35,202 bases of DNA from an uncultured Bacteroides sp. (lineage in GTDB: Bacteria; Bacteroidota; Bacteroidia; Bacteroidales; Bacteroidaceae), in the NCBI GenBank assembly GCA_900544675.1, contig UQVZ01000034.1:1-35202 (forward strand). The letters run 5' to 3'. Of this stretch, positions 26,014-33,338 are shown one piece after another (position 1 is the first letter of the stretch; each line of letters begins with the position of its first letter). A program made the translations under genes and the position numbers. Below the pieces are notes generated by a model, which did not search any database, was not told where the DNA came from, and saw only the letters and a list, made by a program, of their open reading frames with translations.

Positions 26014-27086
26014 ATCAGTTTTACAAATTCATCAAAAAGGAATTCCGTGTCCGTAGGACCACTGGCGGCCTCGGGATGGAACTGAGCAGAGAACCAAGGA
26101 TTATGTTTGTGGCGGATACCTTCGTTCGAACCGTCGTTCATATTGATGAAAAGCGGCTCCCAGTCTGTTCCCAACGTATTGTTGTCTACGGCATATCCGT
26201 GATTCTGAGAAGTGATGAAGCAACGCTCCGTACCTACCATGCGTACCGGCTGGTTATGGCTCCGGTGTCCGTATTTCAGCTTATATATCTTCGCGCCTCC
26301 TGCCTTCGAGAGCAATTGGTTGCCCATACAGATACCGAAGATAGGAAGTTTCTCGTTCCGCATGGCCTTGCGTATGTTCTGCACGGCGGCATCACACGTG
26401 TCAGGGTCACCCGGTCCGTTGGAAATGAAAAGCCCGTCGTACTCCAACCCGTTGAAGTCATAATCCCAAGGCACACGAATCACTTCCACATTACGCTTGA
26501 GCAGGCAACGGATGATATTCGACTTTACACCGCAATCCACCAATACCACTTTCTTGCGACCTTCGCCTTCATTATAACGGATGATTTCCTTGCAAGACAC
26601 CTTGTCTACGTAGTTCACCCCCGCATATTGCGCCTCGGGAACATTATCAGGTTCATCATCAAAGATAATCCGTCCCATCATCACACCGTGTTCACGCAAT
26701 ACTTTGGTCAGCTCGCGTGTATCAATACCCGTTATGCCCGGCACCTGTTCACGCTTCAGCCAGTCGGCAAGGCTCTCTACGGCATTCCAGTGGCTGTACC
26801 TCTCACTATAGTCGCTCACGATAATGGCCTCGGCGTGTATCTTTTCACTTTCCATAAATGTAGGCAGCCCGTTCGCCTCGAAAGTGAACGGAGGCACTCC
26901 GTAATTACCCACCAGCGGATAAGTCAGCGTCATCAGCTGTCCCGCATACGAAGGGTCAGTCAGGCTTTCCGGATAGCCGGTCATGGCTGTATTGAACACC
27001 ACTTCACCCGCTATCGGTTTTTCATAACCGAACGACTTGCCGTGAAACCGGCTCCCGTCGTCAAGGATTAACGTCACGTTTCTCAT
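26010..27086 (-). CDS. carA: Carbamoyl-phosphate synthase small subunit
   Basis: Glutaminase subunit that supplies ammonia to CarB. 358 residues: N-terminal CPSase_sm_chain domain (LILDDGSRFHGKSFGYEKPIAGEVVFNTAMTGYPE) and a class I amidotransferase domain with the nucleophilic cysteine in PIFGICMGNQLL and the His-Glu pair in AQFHPEAASGP. Its ATG overlaps the stop of the 68-aa membrane protein as ATGA, which is strong evidence for coupled translation. The stop codon lies inside repeat element E. Confidence 0.98.
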   Translation of the reverse strand: MRNVTLILDDGSRFHGKSFGYEKPIAGEVVFNTAMTGYPESLTDPSYAGQLMTLTYPLVGNYGVPPFTFEANGLPTFMESEKIHAEAIIVSDYSERYSHWNAVESLADWLKREQVPGITGIDTRELTKVLREHGVMMGRIIFDDEPDNVPEAQYAGVNYVDKVSCKEIIRYNEGEGRKKVVLVDCGVKSNIIRCLLKRNVEVIRVPWDYDFNGLEYDGLFISNGPGDPDTCDAAVQNIRKAMRNEKLPIFGICMGNQLLSKAGGAKIYKLKYGHRSHNQPVRMVGTERCFITSQNHGYAVDNNTLGTDWEPLFINMNDGSNEGIRHKHNPWFSAQFHPEAASGPTDTEFLFDEFVKLI

Positions 27087-27289
27087 TCCTTATTTTTATC
27101 TGTATCGTTATTATGCTTGTTATTCTTCTTGTTTTTCCATTCTTTTATACCTAAATCGATGCTGATGCCAATTGCTAATCCCAAGGACATCCACACGGCA
27201 ATGTTATCCAGGCAAATGCCGATGAGCACTCCCAGTGCCAAGCCGATGCTTAATCCGTATCCCGAATTATTTTGTTTTGTATCAGCCAT
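27083..27289 (-). CDS. Small glycine-rich membrane protein
   Basis: A 68-residue protein with one or two hydrophobic, glycine-spaced segments (GYGLSIGLALGVLIGICL at 11-28, WMSLGLAIGISIDLGI at 33-48) and a lysine/asparagine-rich tail. The G-x3-G spacing resembles a glycine-zipper membrane packing motif. It is locked into the purF-carA cluster: 3 nt after the purF stop and overlapping the carA start by ATGA. That arrangement argues it is a real gene and stoichiometrically linked to its neighbours. Function not recognised; membrane tethering of these enzymes is pure speculation. Confidence 0.8.
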   Translation of the reverse strand: MADTKQNNSGYGLSIGLALGVLIGICLDNIAVWMSLGLAIGISIDLGIKEWKNKKNNKHNNDTDKNKE

Positions 27290-27292
27290 GAC

Positions 27293-29176
27293 TTAGAATT
27301 GATAGACTTGTTCGATATAGTCGATAAACGCCTTGTTCACCAGCTTCACGCCGCCAGGTGTAGGATAGTCGCCGCTGAAGTACCAGTCGCCTTCGTGTTC
27401 GGGACAAGCCTTGTGCAGGCCTTCCAGGGTCTGGTAAACGATTTCCACCTTCGCCTGTGTGCCTATAGGAGTAAGGAGTTCCACCATCTTGCGCGAAATC
27501 TCCTCGTCGGTAAACGGCGCGTAAATCTCTTTCACGTAGTTCACCATCTCTTCCTTGGGCAACCCCATCTGCTCTTTCGACTTACGATAAGCCTCCTCGA
27601 TGACACGGCGCATGCCCCGTTCTTCCAGCAAGGCGATAGCGGCACGGAAAGCGATGAACTGCTCCATGCTTGCCATATCGATGCCGTAATAATCGGGATA
27701 GCGCACCTGGGGCGAGGACGATACGATGACAATCTTCTTCGGATGCAGACGGTCGAGAATACCGATGATGCTTTGTTTCAATGTCGTTCCGCGCACGATG
27801 CTGTCGTCAATAATCACCAGGTTGTCGGCGTACGGCACGAGGCTTCCGTAAGTGATGTCATACACGTGTGCGGCAAGGTCGTTGCGCGTATTGCCTTCTG
27901 CGATGAAGGTGCGCAACTTGATATCTTTGATGGCTACCTTTTCGCTCCGGATGCGTTGCGAAAGAATCTGCTCCAGCTCGCTATGGCTGGGTTTGTGCCC
28001 CAACGCTTCGATGCGTTGCACCTTGAGTTGGTTCAGATAATTGTCGAATCCTTCCAGCATGCCGTAGAAAGCCACCTCCGCGGTGTTGGGGATAAAGGAG
28101 AACACGGTATGCACCACGTCATTGTCGATGGTTTTCAGTATCGGTTCGACCAACGTCTTTCCCAATTCTTTCCGCTCGCGATAAATATCCATATCACTTC
28201 CACGGCTAAAATAGATGCGCTCAAAGGAGCAAGCCTTCTTGGCCTTCGGCTCGTTGATTTGCGCCAGACGCATCTGCCCTTTCTTGTTCACCCAAATGGC
28301 TTGTCCGGGCAAAAGCTCATTGATGCTGTCGGCAGGCACATTCAATACCGTCTGAATTACCGGACGCTCGGAAGCGAGCACCATGATTTCTTCATCCATA
28401 TACCAAAATCCCGGACGGATACCCCACGGGTCGCGTACGGCAAAACATTCTCCGCTTCCGGTCAAGCCGCATATTACGTAGCCTCCGTCCCACTTCGGGG
28501 TAGAGGTCTTCAGCACATTGGTCAGGTCGATGCGGTCTTCTATGGCATGGGTGATATCCATACCTTCCAGCCCTTCTGCCCTGCATTCGTTGTAAAGGCG
28601 TTCCACTTCGCGGTCAAGGCGATGCCCTACCTGCTCCAGCATGATATAGGTATCGGCGTATTTACGCGGATGCTGGCCCGCGGCGGTAATATCGGCGAAT
28701 ATCTCATCGACATTCGTCAGGTTGAAATTGCCGCACAACGCCAGGTTCTTTGCCCGCCAATTGTTCCGGCGCAAGAAGGGGTGTACATACGAGATGCCAC
28801 TCTTACCGGTTGTGGAATAACGCAAGTGACCCATATAAAGCTCGCCTGCAAAAGGCAGACATTTCTTGGCATATTCCGCATCTGCCAGCTGCTCGGGGGT
28901 AAGGTCCTTGAAATTACTCTGTACCGTTCCGAATATCTCGGTAATCGCACCCGCTCCCAATCCTCTTTCACGGAACATGTATTCCTCGCCCGGATTAGCC
29001 TGAAGCTTCACGCATGCCAGTCCGGCACCTTCCTGTCCGCGGTTATGCTGTTTCTCCATCAGCAAATACAGCTTGTTGAGTCCGTACATCCACGTTCCGT
29101 ACTTTTCCTGATAATATTCCAACGGCTTGAGCAATCGTATCATTGCTACTCCGCATTCGTGTTTAAGTGGTTCCAT
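27293..29176 (-). CDS. purF: Amidophosphoribosyltransferase (PurF-type)
   Basis: First committed enzyme of purine synthesis: PRPP plus glutamine gives phosphoribosylamine. 627 residues, longer than the roughly 500 of E. coli PurF. The N-terminal glutaminase domain has its cysteine at C8 (MEPLKHECGVAMI), so a short propeptide must be removed to expose it. The C-terminal phosphoribosyltransferase domain holds the PRPP loop VIIDDSIVRGTTLKQS around 450-465. FSRGSDMDIYRERKELG near 320 is also PurF-like. The extra C-terminal stretch (about 545-627) is a lineage extension. A terminator hairpin stands in its leader. Confidence 0.9.
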   Translation of the reverse strand: MEPLKHECGVAMIRLLKPLEYYQEKYGTWMYGLNKLYLLMEKQHNRGQEGAGLACVKLQANPGEEYMFRERGLGAGAITEIFGTVQSNFKDLTPEQLADAEYAKKCLPFAGELYMGHLRYSTTGKSGISYVHPFLRRNNWRAKNLALCGNFNLTNVDEIFADITAAGQHPRKYADTYIMLEQVGHRLDREVERLYNECRAEGLEGMDITHAIEDRIDLTNVLKTSTPKWDGGYVICGLTGSGECFAVRDPWGIRPGFWYMDEEIMVLASERPVIQTVLNVPADSINELLPGQAIWVNKKGQMRLAQINEPKAKKACSFERIYFSRGSDMDIYRERKELGKTLVEPILKTIDNDVVHTVFSFIPNTAEVAFYGMLEGFDNYLNQLKVQRIEALGHKPSHSELEQILSQRIRSEKVAIKDIKLRTFIAEGNTRNDLAAHVYDITYGSLVPYADNLVIIDDSIVRGTTLKQSIIGILDRLHPKKIVIVSSSPQVRYPDYYGIDMASMEQFIAFRAAIALLEERGMRRVIEEAYRKSKEQMGLPKEEMVNYVKEIYAPFTDEEISRKMVELLTPIGTQAKVEIVYQTLEGLHKACPEHEGDWYFSGDYPTPGGVKLVNKAFIDYIEQVYQF

Positions 29177-29208
29177 ATCGTCTGTTTTCGTTTAGTCGCA
29201 GTTAAGAT

Positions 29209-29250
29209 AAAAAAAATACCTGAATTACCGAAGCGGTAAGTTCAGGTATT
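29209..29250 (-). terminator. Intrinsic terminator in the purF leader (candidate attenuator)
   Basis: On the minus strand, a 16-bp stem (29250-29234 with 29230-29215, one bulged base at 29240, 3-nt loop) is followed by a run of eight U (29216-29209). It ends only about 31 nt before the purF ATG. The upstream tRNA has its own terminator, so this one seems to act on a transcript begun between the two, i.e. the purF leader. Confidence 0.8.
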
Positions 29251-29321
29251 CTCGTAAATGAGCTAATTTTTTATGTAAAAATAAAACTTATACATTCTCT
29301 TTTTTAATTATTTTAGGACAT

Positions 29322-29345
29322 AAAAAAAGACCCACAATGTGAATC
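29322..29345 (-). terminator. Terminator of tRNA-Thr
   Basis: Minus strand: a 7-bp stem with two G-U pairs (GATTCAC / GTGGGTC, + strand 29329-29345, 3-nt loop) followed by seven U (29328-29322), 4 nt after the tRNA 3' end. Confidence 0.6.
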
Positions 29346-29349
29346 TTCG

Positions 29350-29423
29350 AGCCGAAAGCGGGACTCGAACCCGCGACTTACTCATTACGAATGAGTTACT
29401 CTACCAACTGAGTTATTTCGGCT
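29350..29423 (-). tRNA. tRNA-Thr (anticodon CGT)
   Basis: 74-nt cloverleaf read on the minus strand: acceptor AGCCGAA pairs with TTCGGCT, D-arm CTCAGTTGGTAGAG, anticodon stem ACTCA/TGAGT around loop TTCGTAA giving anticodon CGT, T-arm GCGGGTTCGAGTCCCGC. CCA is not encoded. The threonine identity follows from the anticodon (reads ACG). Confidence 0.95.
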
Positions 29424-29448
29424 TATTGCTTTTTTCTGAAAAGCGATG

Positions 29449-29478
29449 CAAAGATACGGCTTTCTTTGGACCTACAAA
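29449..29478 (-). promoter_or_regulatory. Promoter of tRNA-Thr
   Basis: Minus strand TTTG (29478-29475), 18-nt spacer, TATCTTTG (29456-29449): a near-ideal Bacteroidetes promoter, 26 nt before the mature tRNA 5' end. Confidence 0.75.
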
Positions 29479-29536
29479 AGATTTCGGTCATTTTTTTTCA
29501 AGAATTTATCTAATCGGCATCCGGAAGCGTATGCTG

Positions 29537-29640
29537 ATGCACCTAAGTGCGTTGGCAAATGCACCTAAGTGCGAAGCCCGATGCACCTAAGTGCGTTGGC
29601 TGATGCACCTAAGTGCGATGGCTGATGAACATAGGTGCAT
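29537..29640. repeat. 22-bp tandem repeat array element F
   Basis: Four identical 15-nt cores ATGCACCTAAGTGCG start at 29537, 29559, 29581 and 29603, an exact 22-bp period with variable 7-nt spacers (TTGGCAA, AAGCCCG, TTGGCTG; ATGGCTG follows the last copy). A degenerate inverted copy (ATAGGTGCAT) ends the array at 29631-29640. Each core can form a small GCAC/GTGC hairpin. It lies in the 412-nt gap between divergent tRNA-Thr and the CoA-transferase gene; the remainder of that gap (about 29641-29780) shows nothing I can name. Confidence 0.85.
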
Positions 29641-29780
29641 TTTTGCCAGTAACCGGCTGCCCTATCATCAACACCTGCTTTCTTCGCTCTCCCCAACCGG
29701 CATAAACCTGCATAAAAATATCATTATATTACATATCCGGAAGAATTGCACATTGTTTTGTCAGATATATAGACAAAACA

Positions 29781-29812
29781 CTTGCTATTTAATCTGAAAA
29801 CACCTACTTTTG
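29781..29812 (+). promoter_or_regulatory. Promoter of the CoA hydrolase/transferase gene
   Basis: CTTG at 29781-29784, a 20-nt spacer and TACTTTTG at 29805-29812, matching TAnnTTTG; 24 nt before the ATG. Confidence 0.7.
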
Positions 29813-29835
29813 CGGCACTAATAAAATAACAGCTT

Positions 29836-31323
29836 ATGAAATATCCCATTTTATCTGCCGAAGAGGCAGCCACACTCATAGCCGACGGATATACCGTCGG
29901 CATCGGAGGATTCTCTTCCGTAGGAACTCCGAAAGCCGTACCTGCGGCTTTGGCCAAGCACGCAGAAGAGCTGCACCGCCAAGGAAAACCGTTCAAGGTA
30001 GGATTGATTACAGGCGGAGCTACAGGCAACCAGATAGATACCGCCCTGGCAGAAGCGCATGCCGTCACTTTCCGTACCCCGTTCCAGTCGAATAAGGAAA
30101 TGCGGAGTGCCATCAATAGCGGCGAGGTGCAATATTTCGACCTCCACCTTTCGCAAATCGGACAAGACGTGCGTTACGGTTTTTTAGGGAAAATCGATGT
30201 GGCTATCCTCGAAGTGTCTGATATTACCCCCGAAGGCGAACTTATCCTGAGCACCTCGGTAGGCATATCGCCCACCCTGGCATGCGTGGCCGATAAACTC
30301 ATCATCGAACTGAACGAAGCCCATACGGGCAAGCTGACGGGAATGCACGACATCTTTGTGCTCGACAATCCGCCCTACCGCCGCGAGATACCTATATATA
30401 AGGTGAACGACCGCACCGGAAACATCAGCGTAAAGATTGACCCCGCAAAGGTGATAGGTGTGGTAAAGACCAACGAGCGTGACCAGATAGCTCCTTTCAC
30501 TCCGCTGAATGAAACCACCCGACAAATCGGGCAGAACGTGGCAAACTTCCTCCTGCACGAATACCAGCGGGGAGCCATTCCGCAAGAGTTCCTTCCGCTG
30601 CAATCGGGTGTAGGAAACATTGCCAACGCCGTATTGGGCGCTTTGGGCGACGACCCGAAACTTCCCGCTTTCTCGATGTACACCGAAGTCATTCAGAATT
30701 CCGTCATCGACCTGATGCTGAAAGAACGCATCCGCTTCGTGGCAGGTAGCTCACTCACCCTTTCCGATGACAAGCTGAACACGCTTTACGAGCATATCGA
30801 TGAAATGAAAGACCGTGTCTTGCTCCGCCCGCAGGAGATTACGAATCATCCCGAAGTAATCCGCCGGTTGGGTATCATCGCGGTCAATACGGCACTCGAA
30901 GCCGATATCTTCGGCAATGTGAACAGCACCCACGTATCGGGAAGCAAGATGATGAACGGCATCGGAGGCTCGGGCGACTTCGCGCGCAACGCATACCTTT
31001 CGATATTTACCACTCCCTCTACGGCAAAAGGCGGGCTTATCTCGTCCATCGTGCCGCAAGTGTCCCACGTAGACAGCACCGAACACGACGTACGTATCCT
31101 GGTGACCGAACAAGGTGTGGCAGACCTGCGGGGCAAATCACCCTTGCAACGTGCCCGCTGCATCATAGAAAACTGCGCGCACCCCGACTATAAGGAATTG
31201 CTTTGGGACTATCTGAAACTTTCGGAAGGCAAATGCCATACTCCGATGTCGCTCCGCAACGCGTTCAAGATGCACCTGGCATTCACCGAGACGGGCGATA
31301 TGCGGAATACGAAGTACGAATAA
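29836..31323 (+). CDS. Acetyl-CoA hydrolase/transferase family protein (succinate-type CoA-transferase)
   Basis: Cytoplasmic family I CoA-transferase, 495 residues, of the Cat1/AarC/ScpC type. The catalytic glutamate is E284 in YTEVIQN; the GVGNIANAVLGAL stretch (about 257-270) and GIGGSGDFARNAY (about 376-388) form the CoA site. N-terminal YTVGIGGFSSVGTPKAVPAAL is typical. In succinate- and propionate-forming Bacteroidales such enzymes move CoA between succinate, propionate and acetate, so propionyl-CoA:succinate or succinyl-CoA:acetate transfer is the likely role; hydrolase activity is an alternative. It is a single-gene unit with its own promoter. Confidence 0.9.
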   Translation: MKYPILSAEEAATLIADGYTVGIGGFSSVGTPKAVPAALAKHAEELHRQGKPFKVGLITGGATGNQIDTALAEAHAVTFRTPFQSNKEMRSAINSGEVQYFDLHLSQIGQDVRYGFLGKIDVAILEVSDITPEGELILSTSVGISPTLACVADKLIIELNEAHTGKLTGMHDIFVLDNPPYRREIPIYKVNDRTGNISVKIDPAKVIGVVKTNERDQIAPFTPLNETTRQIGQNVANFLLHEYQRGAIPQEFLPLQSGVGNIANAVLGALGDDPKLPAFSMYTEVIQNSVIDLMLKERIRFVAGSSLTLSDDKLNTLYEHIDEMKDRVLLRPQEITNHPEVIRRLGIIAVNTALEADIFGNVNSTHVSGSKMMNGIGGSGDFARNAYLSIFTTPSTAKGGLISSIVPQVSHVDSTEHDVRILVTEQGVADLRGKSPLQRARCIIENCAHPDYKELLWDYLKLSEGKCHTPMSLRNAFKMHLAFTETGDMRNTKYE

Positions 31324-31360
31324 TCTTCCGTCAAAAACGAAGATACAGACAGGAAATCAC

Positions 31361-31441
31361 ACACAGAGACACAAAGTCACAGAGAAAATAATAGGGGACG
31401 ATAACAAACCCCTAAAACGCTGTGACTTTGTGTCTCTGTGT
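31361..31441. repeat. Nested perfect palindromic element G
   Basis: A perfect 22-bp outer stem joins 31361-31382 with 31420-31441, enclosing an inner 6-bp stem TAGGGG (31392-31397) / CCCCTA (31409-31414). It lies between two convergent genes (CoA-transferase and nth) and could serve as a bidirectional terminator-like structure, although no U-tract follows. Same plan as element A. Confidence 0.92.
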
Positions 31442-31471
31442 TCAAAAGAACTATTTGGTTCTCCCTATTCC

Positions 31472-32119
31472 TTACTTTATTTTCGTTTTCAACGATTCCT
31501 TGCAAATGCCGTTCAGGCCGCATTTTTCACATTTGGGATTGCGCGCCGTACACACATACCGCCCGTGCAGGATAAGCCAATGATGTGCCTTGGCTATCAG
31601 GTCGTGAGGAAGGTATTTGGTAAGATGCTTTTCGGTGGCAAGCGGCGTAGTGCAGGTATTCGGGACCAGCCCGATGCGGTGGCTCACGCGGAACACATGC
31701 GTGTCAACCGCCATGGCGGCCTTATGAAACACCACACTCTGAATAACGTTTGCCGTCTTCCGCCCTACTCCGGGAAGCTTCACCAACTCTTCCAGCGTAT
31801 CGGGCACTTGGCTCTGAAAATCACGCACCAGCATCTGCGCCATTCCTACCAGGTGTTTGGCTTTGTTATTGGGATAACTTACGCTCTTGATGTATTCATA
31901 CACCACTTCGGGAGTAGATGCCGCCAAGGCTTCGGGCGTAGGGAAATCGCGGAACAAAGGAGGCGTTACCAGATTGACCCGCTTGTCGGTGCACTGGGCA
32001 CTCAGGATAACAGCCACCAGCAGTTGAAACGGGTCTGTATAATGCAGTTCGGTCTCTGCCACCGGCATCGCTTCCTGAAAATAAGCTATCACCCGGTCAT
32101 AAAGTTCTTTCTTTCTCAT
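31472..32119 (-). CDS. nth: Endonuclease III
   Basis: Base-excision DNA glycosylase/AP lyase that removes oxidised pyrimidines. 215 residues. Helix-hairpin-helix LVKLPGVGRKTANVI with catalytic K121, catalytic D139 in AVDTHVFRVSHR, and the [4Fe-4S] cluster cysteines C190-x6-C197-x2-C200-x5-C206 near the C-terminus, all intact. It follows corA on the same strand after 36 nt. Confidence 0.97.
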   Translation of the reverse strand: MRKKELYDRVIAYFQEAMPVAETELHYTDPFQLLVAVILSAQCTDKRVNLVTPPLFRDFPTPEALAASTPEVVYEYIKSVSYPNNKAKHLVGMAQMLVRDFQSQVPDTLEELVKLPGVGRKTANVIQSVVFHKAAMAVDTHVFRVSHRIGLVPNTCTTPLATEKHLTKYLPHDLIAKAHHWLILHGRYVCTARNPKCEKCGLNGICKESLKTKIK

Positions 32120-32155
32120 CTTTTCTTTCTTATTAGTTCACTTGTCGCCGACCGC

Positions 32156-33196
32156 CTAATACCATTTCTTCCGGCGGAAATACACACAGATTCCGATAGC
32201 TATCAACAACATCAGCACCCAGGCATATACATAACCGTATTTCCAGTCGAGTTCGGGCATCACACGGAAGTTCATTCCCCAGATACCCGCCAAGAATGTC
32301 AACGGAATGAAAATAGTAGACACCACCGTAAGCTGCTTCATGATGTTGTTCATGTGGCGGTCGTTGCTGGACAAAATCATATCAACCAACGCTCCCAGCA
32401 AATCACGGCATCCCTCCAATGTTTGCAACACAAATTTCAAATGGTCGTTCACATCGTTGAAAAAAGGACGGTTCGCCTTATGCAACAAAGAAGCGTTTTC
32501 GGAATGCAAGAGCTTGGTTATCTCTTCTTTCAACGGAAGGACGCATTTCTTGATGAGCCGGAAATTGCCGCGGTACACATGCAGATCGCCGATGGTAGGG
32601 TCACTCATTTCGGGCGTAAGCAGGCGTTCTTCCAGGTCTTCCAGCTTGTCTTCCATATCCGAGAGAATAGACATGAAGCTTGCCATCACACTATTCAGGA
32701 TAACACTTAACAGATAGTCCGAACTACGGTTGCGTATGTTCAGCACATTGTTCTCCAAGGCTGTATAGATTTCATCAAAGAAATCGGTATCGTTTTCGGT
32801 AAAGGTGAGCAGGAAATTGCCTCCTTGCACCAGACAAAGCTGCTGAGGGATGTACGCATCATCGCCCGAAGAAGTAAGCAACTTCAATATAACCACATTG
32901 TACGCATCGTGTTCTTCTATTTTGGTCAGATGAAGCGAGTTCAGGATATCCTGCTCGGTCAGGAAACCGATATGGAAATGCTGGCATACCTTCTGCACCT
33001 CTTCCGTATCTTTCAAGCCATGTATCTGCATCCAGTGCATGGCGCCTTCCTTGAAATAAGGCAACACGTCATCGAGCGTATCCCCGTCATGGCTTTCCAC
33101 CCCTGCAGGCGTATAGACACACAGGTGCAGATGGGTCGGAGTCTTGCTCCCGCCGATGTAATTCAGTTCTTCCGTTAAAAGATTGTTTCTTGCCAT
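32156..33196 (-). CDS. corA: CorA-family magnesium/cobalt transporter
   Basis: Pentameric divalent-cation channel. I take the start at 33196 (MARNNLLTEEL), giving 346 residues; the frame is open to 33277 but that stretch contains the promoter. A large N-terminal cytoplasmic domain is followed by two C-terminal membrane helices (about 283-303 and 321-340) with the GMN selectivity motif at 307-309 (AGIWGMNF) and a basic tail RRKKWY. nth lies downstream in the same orientation. Confidence 0.95.
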   Translation of the reverse strand: MARNNLLTEELNYIGGSKTPTHLHLCVYTPAGVESHDGDTLDDVLPYFKEGAMHWMQIHGLKDTEEVQKVCQHFHIGFLTEQDILNSLHLTKIEEHDAYNVVILKLLTSSGDDAYIPQQLCLVQGGNFLLTFTENDTDFFDEIYTALENNVLNIRNRSSDYLLSVILNSVMASFMSILSDMEDKLEDLEERLLTPEMSDPTIGDLHVYRGNFRLIKKCVLPLKEEITKLLHSENASLLHKANRPFFNDVNDHLKFVLQTLEGCRDLLGALVDMILSSNDRHMNNIMKQLTVVSTIFIPLTFLAGIWGMNFRVMPELDWKYGYVYAWVLMLLIAIGICVYFRRKKWY

Positions 33197-33216
33197 AGCT
33201 CCGTTGTAACGACGCA

Positions 33217-33248
33217 CAAATATAAAGTTTTCTTGGTGAATCAGCAAA
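33217..33248 (-). promoter_or_regulatory. Promoter of corA
   Basis: Minus strand TTTG (33248-33245), 20-nt spacer, TATATTTG (33224-33217): an exact consensus Bacteroidetes promoter, 20 nt before the corA ATG. It is interleaved with the oppositely directed yhhQ promoter. Confidence 0.75.
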
Positions 33249-33263
33249 TTATCCGTAACTTTG
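33232..33263 (+). promoter_or_regulatory. Promoter of the yhhQ-queC-queF operon
   Basis: CTTG at 33232-33235, a 20-nt spacer and TAACTTTG at 33256-33263. Transcription would start near 33270, giving a leader of about 70 nt that contains the candidate preQ1 element. Confidence 0.7.
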
Positions 33264-33302
33264 CGTCCGAAATCCATTTACCGTTTAACGGAAAAAAGGA
33301 TT

Positions 33303-33336
33303 CGTGTATTCTAGAACACCACGTAAAAAACAGGAG
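33303..33336 (+). promoter_or_regulatory. Candidate preQ1-I riboswitch
   Basis: Sits 2 nt before the yhhQ ATG. Parts resembling the class I preQ1 aptamer: a 4-bp P1 stem CGTG (33303-33306) / CACG (33320-33323); loop words TTCTAG (33309-33314) and ACACC (33316-33320), as in the TTCTAGCTACACC of the B. subtilis element; then T followed by AAAAAAC (33324-33331). The tail CAGGAG (33331-33336) can pair with TTCTAG to form P2 (G33314-C33331, C33311-G33334, U33310-A33335 plus wobbles, one mismatch), which would mask the purine-rich ribosome-binding sequence. C33319 corresponds to the ligand-reading cytosine. Differences: P1 is a pair short and the first loop is 2 nt longer than in B. subtilis. Confidence 0.6.
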
Positions 33337-33338
33337 CA

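Noticed and set aside
26076..27071. 331-codon frame antisense to carA
   Set aside because: Shadow of CarA, whose catalytic Cys-His-Glu residues are intact.
27272..29239. 655-codon open frame antisense to purF
   Set aside because: It mirrors a well-supported PurF gene, shows no family motif and is histidine/leucine-rich in the way antisense frames of GC-balanced genes are.
29537..29640. CRISPR array
   Set aside because: The spacers are only 7 nt and partly similar to each other, repeats are 15 nt and no cas gene is present.
31430..32710. 426-codon plus-strand frame across nth and corA
   Set aside because: It runs through two intact, recognised genes on the other strand and has no recognisable domain.
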